From an uncultured Parabacteroides sp. (GTDB lineage Bacteria; Bacteroidota; Bacteroidia; Bacteroidales; Tannerellaceae): a stretch of 64,000 nucleotides of DNA. The notes beneath the pieces were generated by a model. It saw only the letters and a list, made by a program, of their open reading frames with translations. It searched no databases and had not been told where the DNA came from. The position numbers were made by a program, and so were the translations under genes. Positions 12,101 through 17,732 of the stretch are shown here, in pieces. Location of the stretch: assembly GCF_902493135.1 (NCBI RefSeq), contig NZ_CABUOD010000008.1, forward strand, positions 1 through 64,000. Reading direction: 5' to 3'. Numbering within the stretch: position 1 is the first letter of the stretch; the number at the start of each line of letters is the position of its first letter.

Positions 12101-12880
12101 ATCATCAAATCGCAGAATGCGTTCTCGATGTACGGCGTGAAGACCGGTTGGTTAGGAAACATGACCTATATGGAACCGGGCAAGGGTTATATGCTGTTGA
12201 ACAATGGTGAGGGTACGTCTCTGGTCTATCCGGACATGATGGGCGGAAACGATTTGAGAAGCGGTGATCTCCCGACTCGTTCGGGTGGTGCTATGACATC
12301 CGGAACGACCTGTACGGATACTCGCTTTGATGCTAATATGTCTGTTGTAGCGACGGTTGCAGAGAGTTTGCCGGTTTATGCAGGAGACAAATTGCAGGCC
12401 TATGTCGGCGGTGAGTTGCGTGGTGAAGCTTTATTGACGGAAGACCCGTATGACGGCAGGCCGTTGTACTTTGTTTCGATTGGTGGAGACCGGAATGAAG
12501 CTGTTTCTTTCGCTCTTGAACGGGGTGGGGAAGTCATTGCCGAGACATCTCCGATGTTCGACTATCGTACAAACAATGTGCAGGGTAGCATCGAGCAGCC
12601 TGTCATCATCGATTTCGTTAACGATTTGCAGATTTCGGTTTATCCGAATCCGTTCGAGCGTGAGCTGAACTTTGTGATGGACACCGAGCCTGGCAGTAAG
12701 ATCGAGATTTACCTTTACACGATGGCAGGACAGATGATACATCGCCATGCCGAAACCAGTGTCAACGGAGGTTATTTGCACTATCGTTGGGAGTGCTACG
12801 AAGATTTGGCACGTACGGTCTATATGGCAGTCGTGGTCGTGAACGGAAAGAAACACGTGTATAAAATAAAAAGAAAGTAA
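3146..12880 (+). CDS. Giant secreted LamG/Ig-like multidomain protein with T9SS-type C-terminal domain
   Basis: 3244 residues. I start at ATG 3146 (3152 is an alternative) because the earlier ATG at 3011 would read through the hairpin cluster. Order: hydrophobic export signal about 26-41, cleavage near AGA/Y; fibronectin-like segments about 296-616; LamG-type jelly roll about 649-819; carboxypeptidase-regulatory-like segments about 859-985; a long unassigned region about 1000-2080; an Ig-like SbsA-type domain beginning about 2085 (RPVVFGNIQPADGVLG) interrupted by two LamG domains (about 2142-2319 and 2345-2532) and resuming about 2582-2638; BACON-like about 2639-2739; two copies of a module shared with the downstream lipoprotein (about 2746-2854 and 3061-3158); and a C-terminal domain from about 3160 (ISVYPNPFERELN ... 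YKIKRK) resembling type IX secretion sorting signals. Expected at the cell surface or secreted. Ligand unknown. Likely co-transcribed with the lipoprotein gene 4 nt downstream. Confidence 0.85.
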   Translation: MCMEQFLQTKERVPLGSCRGRYRKIFRYLLLFQVWMLLLVGWQEAGAYIVTLDKVEFTEHLKDGYIELRLPVYESKDNDEGLDYGSLTADGKEILRFYTMEKEDTWQSDGDTKWIKAKAPYGYGEIESQDGKSFISLKKDYNEYTLAVTKGVEDNTYDVAYARFRWYVPSEWGGSDLDFAITLNIDYNGDSKGLQKVNKGLGKATGGTFPTPQLSYQLSTTPGCYNVTYTGISSPKDGSQYNWSGGGWITSTASTGSTDYKISNQAQDVTFTYAYKMHGYAHTNRAATISLKSFHYPDELKLADAPNGATTISWTINNSGLEDFSKTGKFEVQRATDVGFSQGVKSVGIVELKSGKSEYSITDPTGNDNLIGTVYYRLRRADAALWEWKYVVSSSIQKVMTHQNVASAKVERLNWSTQPQAKISWTLEEKTDNIIWSDGARVIVKRTKDYGGGRQSTDEVVATEADMKNGYLIDELNMTCVNYTYSVYVKPGNNNYPALNPIPVYIDPDTPILPTLLGMVTSIEVSKGYYPNHTTIEWETDGNPIDQFEILRREYIVDQGEDTGWKTIETREGSQQTTFIYNDQLGVPGMIYEYRVAAVTTCVDKKVSNPSAITRGFRSPTGIISGRITYSYGDAVPGVDVMLSSKDLLAGQSLLFTGNENSYIETDEAIETPANFAVQAFVKPTTTNQTATIVSFGRYSLGLENGKPAFKAKADAGWTVADTTLLTMSFTQLTAMYDGSSFNIYVGGELKRSYSASGQVGDISTAKVSIGKSYTGYVDEVRLWSKGLTDVEVKQTYNRLLTGNEEGLIAYWRLNDPVTDEFYDISYSKADYNAHHGKIHNATLSTGTEAFPTQQQLALRGLTDASGNYSVSGIPYAGNGTAYTLTPTHPIFNFDPSEQTVTIGPDAVTMSNINFQNKTAVKVEGYVFYENSSIPVVGATFEVNGQAVVSNGEFVKSGDKGQFAFSVPVGEQTVRVVKANHTFKQNGLLLDSKGINLNYQANMADVRFWDQTKVKLIGRVAGGTVEGNKPLGFSLSKNNLGDNPTLVLQLEGDVTSEIYDKDGVFKDGVIDQNAPDQMDSTMIHWNSKYDNGVSYQQQKIVITPDAETGEYEAWLYPVKYKVTQATVQQGWDGLLPDAAPVVNLENAFTEQTSEYTDEKKGETYRLAYNEEYSLIHRVSPTISYKQGNASGAKTDYFGLQYTTIPDLKGLEEPDTLVLYDKKSKEYLFKDGEGKGLPVFSTGTWGFHIEATEDYAYNGVTEGEGAKVDRVPTQSGEVSITNTFNQNAAPQKATLNDQGRLYVDLVMNKPRFANNDYGSLSIAVTIGDKKYEAPGLKGFLLGADPNTDGLDFVTAGPITLLNILRDPPGSASYTWWESGQNYSYNTMSTKGFTNVGTEGVTTKLGVKTATGIGIGAMVLTETEMENNIQASINHEETTNHPDARTMTVTTNSRYQTSDDPLNVGSAADVFIGFSNNLYYGAVNEIELLDKETYDGKGGEKDVYATTTKDGKTYYICKGSNLNVSVSGSTLFSYPKMHIENIVIPNLETLRNNMLYTPDAITETEAQAMATAQNRMIYRSNVSKDDDTFGSTGSYKIFIPNTGVPEEEQEDEFLTKFLGKKKKVKGGTPDSISMYNNAIKEWVRVLKQNEDEKLAAIKKGDFVERNRSFHASSPVEYTESYEMAKEDGYSFEFTATAGVAAEFGFSIGGAGVVTAIDQQFGGVGSDEQNFTEGETASSGFVLADEGDFDYISVDVLRAAPVDTTFKSKWNNMYNELGDFNDQGDVDPGKLKKCVQYGNFIFKTRGGATACPYEPAEYTQYQDGDQKLLNEATMQIERPSLEVEKPVVTNVPSDKAAVYNLKLMNDSKVSGATAIFTIAIVDAANQKGAKFSIDGVPLGEGRGIEVPYGEVLNKVLEVRRGTEYDYEDLALVLKSQCQSDPTDNQADIADTVYISAHFIPSSSDINIKNPTDKWTLNTQSSLDSTSGKYYMPLTIDGFDVNFTGFDHIEVQYKPSSGSDKDWTNICSFFNDSVPYKAASGEKAMIEGATISTRFYGAEDQKYDIRAVTFSKVGNEFVTKSSPVISGVKDTKRPVVFGNIQPADGVLGIEDEIRLNFNEEIAEGYMTDVKNFQVTAVRNGSNGDHSTSLTFDGTSSYLATQAERNLADKDVSVEMWVLPSTLGQKMTLFSHGTTTNALELSIGADNSIQVSIGGKVYASKPQSFKTTDWAHVAMTYKASNRQLSAYFGGTEVITGVQTSEPNTSIGPMQFGRGVSGDNYFAGKMHEARVWNKVVASNEIMANKLTIYTGQEAGMLAYYPMNDGKGDRVTDKAQGATAWIYGADWSTLAGLSVAFKGDTLMAVNTSKVALTDAQDYTLEFWFKAAPGQKEAALVSNGKGVGDENNTNRNKVFVGFADNKLVFRNNGHEEVLSGKWDDDSWHHFAIAVNRNAGNAQIFLDGALNTYFDAGKLGGFSGTNLYLGARRWTEATQMVDHTDMYLKGQVDELRLWNMALPSTIINKNYNVCPKGSEMGLMLYMPFHKYITNSANVREMVFSGEDLVTDSTLVIGGSRLASEEKAPVRAKGPEVSIPFTFVVNKDALVINLMDTPEALEKAVVNFTVKDVSDLNGNLMQSPVTWSAYINRNQLKWSQSSVTKEKKLYAPMTFMVDVENQGGTEKNFTIEGLPAWLKADPAYGTIDPLGRQPILFTVDEGTNVGRYDEVVYVKGDNNVSEALPVTLKVFDQQPDWTVDPADFKYNMNIYGKLRVNKLFSTDAEDMIAVFDGGRCVGVANNRYVDKNDMWYVFLTVYGNEIKGGEPLNFRVWDASTGTVYDAYCDTLVTFGSNSVVGTASEPVVFDAEERVVQNIDLTEGWNWVSFNVKSDAPDLVTIMKNSMLLGDEQVKDEAKGAFAAYDKESGTWLGSDIVFDNKHMYLIQSSVAQKLSVSGIAIKEKEDLTIPVAAKWNYISYLPMTNLPIAEALSGYSAKEGDIIKSQNAFSMYGVKTGWLGNMTYMEPGKGYMLLNNGEGTSLVYPDMMGGNDLRSGDLPTRSGGAMTSGTTCTDTRFDANMSVVATVAESLPVYAGDKLQAYVGGELRGEALLTEDPYDGRPLYFVSIGGDRNEAVSFALERGGEVIAETSPMFDYRTNNVQGSIEQPVIIDFVNDLQISVYPNPFERELNFVMDTEPGSKIEIYLYTMAGQMIHRHAETSVNGGYLHYRWECYEDLARTVYMAVVVVNGKKHVYKIKRK

Positions 12881-12884
12881 TAAT

Positions 12885-13691
12885 ATGAATCGGATAGAAG
12901 TGAGAAATGTAATTTATTATATGATCATTTTGGCAGCCTCCACGCTTTTGTGGGGCTGCTCGGATGAGCCGGGACCAAAGGTGGTCCCGGAACCTGAGTG
13001 GGAACTTGATCTGGTGCAGGATGAACCGGCTCCTGCATGGAAAGTTCCGGAGAGCGGAATTTACCAGTTCAGTATGACGGCTGTTATCCGCTTGTCCGGG
13101 TTTCTGGAAAAGTATGCAGATCCGAATGACGAAGTATCGGCTTTCGTTGGTGATGAATGCCGCGGAATCGCTACCGTCCAGGAGAATGGAAAGAAGCTCT
13201 TTTTCCTTTATATCCGCGGAAATCAGGGAGAAGCGCAAAAGGTGACGTTGAAATACTACAGTGCCAAAAACAAGACGACCTATACGTGCCGGGATTTCTT
13301 GGTGTTCGAACAGAATGGGACGTATGGGAAGGTTTCCGATCCGGCGGTTCCTCCTTTTGAAGAGTCCGGCAAGTATCCGGAAACGATGTCCGCTGTGGTA
13401 TTTTTGCCCGAAACGTTGCCTTTTGAACGGCGTGACAAGGATATACTGGCTGCCTTTGTCGGCGATGAATGCCGTGGCGTAGGGGAACAGGCCGATATTG
13501 CAGGAAAGGTGGTCTATCGGTTTGAGATCCGGGGTAGGAAAAATGAAACGGCTTCCGTCTATTTCATGTATTACAGTATGCAGGCCAGCGGAATTTATAA
13601 AGCCGCGGAATCGTTCTCGTTTGAGGATGGAGGAGTACAGGGAACGTTGGATGCCCCGTTCCCGGTCACGTTGCAACCGGTTGCCGAATAA
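12885..13691 (+). CDS. Lipoprotein with two AFVGDECRG modules
   Basis: 268 residues. Lipobox LLWGC puts the acylated Cys at residue 25, followed by SDEPG. The mature part is almost entirely two related modules, about 60-155 and 163-265. Each contains AFVGDECRG (86-94 and 180-188), a central Y/F-x-(I/L)-RG segment and a terminal F-x-F/E-x-x-G-x-x-G-x-x-x-x-P strand. The same module occurs twice near the C-terminus of the preceding giant protein. The gene starts 4 nt after that stop codon, so the two are surely one operon. Function unknown; a surface-exposed partner or anchor for the giant protein is an inference from shared modules and linkage. Confidence 0.75.
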   Translation: MNRIEVRNVIYYMIILAASTLLWGCSDEPGPKVVPEPEWELDLVQDEPAPAWKVPESGIYQFSMTAVIRLSGFLEKYADPNDEVSAFVGDECRGIATVQENGKKLFFLYIRGNQGEAQKVTLKYYSAKNKTTYTCRDFLVFEQNGTYGKVSDPAVPPFEESGKYPETMSAVVFLPETLPFERRDKDILAAFVGDECRGVGEQADIAGKVVYRFEIRGRKNETASVYFMYYSMQASGIYKAAESFSFEDGGVQGTLDAPFPVTLQPVAE

Positions 13692-13725
13692 TCGGAGGTG
13701 TGTCCAAACACTTTTATCACGATCT

Positions 13726-13801
13726 TTCAGGCACGGATGACACGAATTTACACGGGTAAATTAATTTTCTTTCCGTGTTTTTCGTCTCATCCGTGCCTGA
13801 A
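13726..13801. repeat. Dispersed cruciform repeat, copy 1
   Basis: ttcaggcacggatga (13726-13740) pairs exactly with 13787-13801, with further imperfect pairing of the ACACGG/CCGTGT words inside. An outer 11-bp inverted repeat, ggaggtgtgtc (13694-13704) with 13829-13839, encloses it. A closely similar copy is at 28980-29055. Both copies lie between convergent genes, here the lipoprotein gene and the helicase gene, which suggests a two-way terminator or a REP-like mobile element. Confidence 0.75.
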
Positions 13802-13856
13802 TTATGGTTGTTGGTAAGCAGGATTTTTGACACACCTCCATATTTATAAACGTCGC

Positions 13857-15146
13857 CTATGCTTCCTTTCTCGGTCTGCCTCTGCGGCGTTGGTTGTTGT
13901 TACCGCCTGCGGGGCGGCTGTTGCTGCTTTTCCCTTTTCCGCCGTCTTTGCGGGGGCGTCCTCTGCCACGGCGCATGTTGGAGTATTTTTCGGGCTCGTA
14001 TAAAGGTGTTTCGCCGAATTTGGGGTCGATCGGTATTTTGTAGACTTCCTTATCCAGGAATTCTTCGATACGTTTGAATTGGAATTGTTCTTCGATTGAA
14101 ATGAACGTGATGGCCAATCCCTCGCCATTCGTTCCGCGAGCAGTACGGCCGATGCGGTGCACGTAGTCTTCCGGGTCGTGGGGAATGTCGAAATTGACTA
14201 CCAGCTTGATGTCGTTGATATCGATACCGCGCGAGACGACGTCGGTGGCAACGAGGATGTCGATCCGTCCGTTCTTGAACTCTTTCATCACCTCTTCACG
14301 TTGTGACTGCTCAAGGTCCGAGTGCATGGCGGCCACGTTGAACTTCATCCGTTTGAGGGTGGATGCCAGTTCCTTTACCTTCATTTTTGAAGATGAAAAT
14401 ATGATGACACGCTGCGGACGGCTCTGTGAGAACAGGTCTTCCAATATGCGCAATTTCTGCATGTCATAGCAGACATAGGCCGTTTGCATGATTGTTTCAG
14501 GGGGTCGGGAGATGGCTATCTTGACTTCTTCCGGATTTTTCAGGATCGTTTGAGCCAGTGTCCGGATCTTAGGTGGCATCGTGGCGGAGAACATGATGGT
14601 CTGGCAGGTTTCCGGCAGTAGTTTGTAGACCTGCATGATATCTTCATAAAATCCCATGTCGAGCATCCGGTCCGCTTCATCCAGGATGAAGAAGGAAACC
14701 TGCGACAGGTCGACAGTCCCCAGTTTGATATGCGACAACAAACGTCCGGGGGTAGCGATCACGATATCGGCACCCATTTCCATCCCGCGTTTTTGCTGTT
14801 CCCAGGCAATACCGTCCGTACCTCCGTAAACGGCAACGGCGGAAACAGGGACAAAATAGGTGAAACCTTCGATTTGCTGGTCGATCTGCTGGGCCAGTTC
14901 GCGTGTGGGAGCCATGATAATGGCATTGATAGCATTGGCCGGATGTAATCCTTTGCTGAGTTCATTGATCACCGGCAACACATAAGCCGCTGTTTTTCCT
15001 GTTCCAGTCTGCGCACAGGCAATAATGTCTTTCCCTTCCAAAATAACCGGAATCGTTAGTTCCTGTACTGGAGTTGTCTCCAGAAAATTCATTGCGTCAA
15101 GGCCATCCAATACGGCCTCTTCTAAATCCAATTCGTCAAATCTCAT
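13857..15146 (-). CDS. DEAD-box ATP-dependent RNA helicase, RhlE-like
   Basis: 429 residues, cytoplasmic RNA-duplex-unwinding ATPase. All core motifs are present: Q motif around TPVQ (25-28), motif I AQTGTGKT (45-52), PTREL (80-84), TPGR (132-135), DEAD (156-159), SAT (187-189), ATDVVSRGIDI (300-310) and HRIGRTAR (330-337). The C-terminal tail is basic and Gly/Arg-rich and holds two RGRPRK motifs (395-400, 422-427) that look like AT-hooks, perhaps for RNA or nucleoid contacts. It is divergent from the histidine kinase gene. TACCTTTA on the minus strand in the intergenic region may be its -7 element. Ribosome assembly or mRNA turnover is the usual role; the specific target cannot be read from sequence. 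Confidence 0.93.
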   Translation of the reverse strand: MRFDELDLEEAVLDGLDAMNFLETTPVQELTIPVILEGKDIIACAQTGTGKTAAYVLPVINELSKGLHPANAINAIIMAPTRELAQQIDQQIEGFTYFVPVSAVAVYGGTDGIAWEQQKRGMEMGADIVIATPGRLLSHIKLGTVDLSQVSFFILDEADRMLDMGFYEDIMQVYKLLPETCQTIMFSATMPPKIRTLAQTILKNPEEVKIAISRPPETIMQTAYVCYDMQKLRILEDLFSQSRPQRVIIFSSSKMKVKELASTLKRMKFNVAAMHSDLEQSQREEVMKEFKNGRIDILVATDVVSRGIDINDIKLVVNFDIPHDPEDYVHRIGRTARGTNGEGLAITFISIEEQFQFKRIEEFLDKEVYKIPIDPKFGETPLYEPEKYSNMRRGRGRPRKDGGKGKSSNSRPAGGNNNQRRRGRPRKEA

Positions 15147-15330
15147 CTTTCATCATTAAATTCCCGGTAAAGGTAGATAATATTTGGCAATATTTGTTAC
15201 ACAGAACGCCGCTCTTCGCTGAAAAGAGTTGTTTTTTCAAGAAGATATTGAATTTAGTGGTGTTTTACGGGACTATTGTGATAAAAATAAATACCTTTAT
15301 ACCCAAATTAGCGTTTAAAAGCATTTTGTT

Positions 15331-16875
15331 ATGGGCAGTACTTATGGCTGGAAGGATATCCAGCCGATCTCACAAAAGCAAGATTCATTACATGAATTGA
15401 TTAATACGATTTTGGATAAGCTACCGTTAGGCGTTTTCGTAAAAGATGCAGAAGATGATTTCAGATATCTGTATTGGAATCGCTTTATGGAAGAAATAAC
15501 CGGAATCGATACGGAAAAGGTGGAGGGGCATAATGATTTCGAATTGCGTTTTGATGCGATCATGTCCGCAGAAGAGCGTTTGGAGTTGGATCGTGATGTC
15601 ATGGAAACGGATAGGACCATCGAATTTAGCGGTAAGATTTCGGATGCGTATGGTATCCGGAAGGATATTGAGGTCACGAAATTCCCGATCGCCTTGAGTA
15701 ATGGCAAACCTCTTTTGTTGGCTTTGTGGCGGGATGTCACGGCTCGCAACAAGATGGAGAACACTTTGAAACGTTCGCAGGTGCTTACTAAAATGGCTTT
15801 GAATTCCAATGATATACGCCTCTGTTCCATATTCGTGAATCCTAATAGCAAACGAAATTATAATGATGCGGTTGTTCAGGTGAATAATTGGCAACCGGGC
15901 AGAGAAGACGAACTGATCGATATTTCATGGCTTCGCTTTGCCGCGCGGGTTCATCCTGACGACAGGGAGATGCATGATGAGGCTTTCCGGAAGTTGTGTT
16001 CGGGAGAGATGTCGGAAGTGAAAATCGAGTTGCGTGTGAAGTATCCGGGGATGGATAATTATCATTGGCGCGAATCGTCGGCAACCGTTTACGAACGGGA
16101 TGAACAGGGAAGGGCGCTTGTGATCTTGGGATGTACGATCAACATACAGGAGCGCAAAGGGCAGGAACTGAACCTGGAAGAAGCCAGGCATAAGGCGGAA
16201 CTTGCCGATAAGATGAAGTCAAAGTATCTGGCGGATATGAGCCATGAGATCCGTACTCCGCTGAATGCGATCACCGGTTTCTCCGAATTGATGGCTTTTG
16301 CCGATTCGGACGAGGAACGTCTGGGATATTATGAGATCATCAAGACCAATAATCAGTTGTTGATGCAATTGATAAACGATATTCTCGATCTGTCCAAGAT
16401 TGAAGCCGATGCCATCAAGATCAGTTATGAACAGGTCGATATAAACGAGTTGATGGATACGACATTCGCCTCTATCAAACTCCGTATGCCTGAGGGGGTG
16501 CAATTGCTTATGGAAAAAGGCAGTTCTGCATGTCATTTTGGGACAGACAGCATCCGTTTGCTGCAATTGATCAATAATCTTGCGAATAATGCCATTAAGA
16601 ATACTAAAGAGGGAAGTATCACTTTAGGATATACCTGCCTGCCGGATAAATGTTTGAAGTTTTATGTAAGAGATACCGGGATTGGTATAGAAAAGGACAA
16701 ATTGGAAAGCCTTTTTACCCGCTTTGTCAAAGTGAACGATTATGTGGAAGGTATCGGTTTGGGGCTTGCCATCTGTCAGGGACTTGTCACTAAGATGGGC
16801 GGTTCCATGCATGTGGAATCAGAATTAGGGGTCGGCTCGACTTTCTCATTCGTGTTGCCGTCGCATGATGAATAA
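15331..16875 (+). CDS. PAS-domain sensor histidine kinase
   Basis: 514 residues, no signal peptide or membrane helix, so a soluble sensor. PAS domain 1 about 22-140 (LPLGVFVKDAEDDFRYLYWN), PAS-like domain 2 about 150-275, then the HisKA dimerisation domain with H-box SHEIRTPLNAITGFSELM (phospho-acceptor His305), and HATPase_c with N-box NNLANNAIKN (about 415-424), G1 DTGIG (448-452) and G2 GIGLGLA (474-480). No receiver domain is fused, and no response regulator lies next to it, so the partner is elsewhere. A TACCTTTA element about 40 nt upstream may be the promoter. Its stop codon lies inside the left arm of a hairpin shared with the convergent gene. Confidence 0.9.
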   Translation: MGSTYGWKDIQPISQKQDSLHELINTILDKLPLGVFVKDAEDDFRYLYWNRFMEEITGIDTEKVEGHNDFELRFDAIMSAEERLELDRDVMETDRTIEFSGKISDAYGIRKDIEVTKFPIALSNGKPLLLALWRDVTARNKMENTLKRSQVLTKMALNSNDIRLCSIFVNPNSKRNYNDAVVQVNNWQPGREDELIDISWLRFAARVHPDDREMHDEAFRKLCSGEMSEVKIELRVKYPGMDNYHWRESSATVYERDEQGRALVILGCTINIQERKGQELNLEEARHKAELADKMKSKYLADMSHEIRTPLNAITGFSELMAFADSDEERLGYYEIIKTNNQLLMQLINDILDLSKIEADAIKISYEQVDINELMDTTFASIKLRMPEGVQLLMEKGSSACHFGTDSIRLLQLINNLANNAIKNTKEGSITLGYTCLPDKCLKFYVRDTGIGIEKDKLESLFTRFVKVNDYVEGIGLGLAICQGLVTKMGGSMHVESELGVGSTFSFVLPSHDE

Positions 16876-16905
16876 TGTGCCAATGATAATGTTTGGCACA
16901 TTATT
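16871..16905. terminator. Two-way terminator that contains both stop codons
   Basis: aataatgtgcca (16871-16882) pairs exactly with 16894-16905, giving a 12-bp stem and 11-nt loop. The TAA of the histidine kinase gene (16873-16875) and the TAA of the convergent solute-binding gene (16901-16903, minus strand) are mirror images in the two arms. T-rich sequence follows on the plus side. Confidence 0.7.
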
Positions 16906-17728
16906 TATAATATTTCTTGTATATTTTGTCGAATGTACCGTTCTTGCGTATCTGGTCCAGCCAGCTGTTCAGGCTGTCGAGCAGGATAGGGGAGTCTTTG
17001 CGGACTGCCCAGGATTGGAGTTGCGTGAAACTTATGTCTGTTTTGATATCTATTTCCGGGAGTTGTTTTTGGGAAAGGGCGGCTATCTGCTGGTCGCAGA
17101 CGGCATAATCGATGTCTCCTTTGGCTACCATGATGGCAAGCTGTTCCCCGGAGTATAATTCATCTTCTATCACGTAAATCGTATCGCCGATCTCATGTCC
17201 TAAGTTCTGTAGCCTGAGTTGGGCGGGAGAATCTTTCGGGATATATAGAGTCTTGCCGGCCAGATCGAGCTGGTTGCGGATAGGCTTGAGTCCGTTATTG
17301 GCATCTTCCGTTCGTTGGATCAGGACTTGTTTGTTGAGGACGATCGGTTCGGTGAACAGATATTTCTCTTTGATCTCGCTGGTGATCGGGATATTGCGGG
17401 CGACGACATCGCATTTGTTTTCTTCAAGCATATCGAAACTCTCGGCGAGACTCATCTCCAAAAGCGTCTGTACTTCCAGACCTGATAATCGGGCGATAGC
17501 TTGGCTCAGTTCGTATTGAAAACCTTCTATCGTGTCGCCTGTCACATAATAACCCGATTGATTGTATTCGGTCACCAGCCGCAGGACTCCTTCTTTTTTG
17601 ATCTCCGGATAATCGCGTGGAAGAACTTCTGCCTTCGACATGGTTTTCAGACGCCATAACATGATCATGGTTGCAACGGCGATTATCAGCAGCCCGGTAT
17701 AGACTCCTATCAGTTTCTTCGATTTCAT
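16901..17728 (-). CDS. Membrane-anchored family 3 solute-binding protein
   Basis: 275 residues. An uncleaved or signal-type hydrophobic segment lies at about 5-24 (LIGVYTGLLIIAVATMIMLW), then an SBP_bac_3 domain (about 45-275), with GVLRLVTEYNQSGYYV at the start and GTFDKIYKKYYK at the end, as in amino-acid-binding proteins and the N-terminal half of MltF. No transport permease is nearby and no lytic transglycosylase domain is fused, so it may sense or regulate rather than transport. It starts 4 nt after the porin stop codon and is probably translated from the same mRNA. Confidence 0.8.
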   Translation of the reverse strand: MKSKKLIGVYTGLLIIAVATMIMLWRLKTMSKAEVLPRDYPEIKKEGVLRLVTEYNQSGYYVTGDTIEGFQYELSQAIARLSGLEVQTLLEMSLAESFDMLEENKCDVVARNIPITSEIKEKYLFTEPIVLNKQVLIQRTEDANNGLKPIRNQLDLAGKTLYIPKDSPAQLRLQNLGHEIGDTIYVIEDELYSGEQLAIMVAKGDIDYAVCDQQIAALSQKQLPEIDIKTDISFTQLQSWAVRKDSPILLDSLNSWLDQIRKNGTFDKIYKKYYK

Positions 17729-17732
17729 ATGA

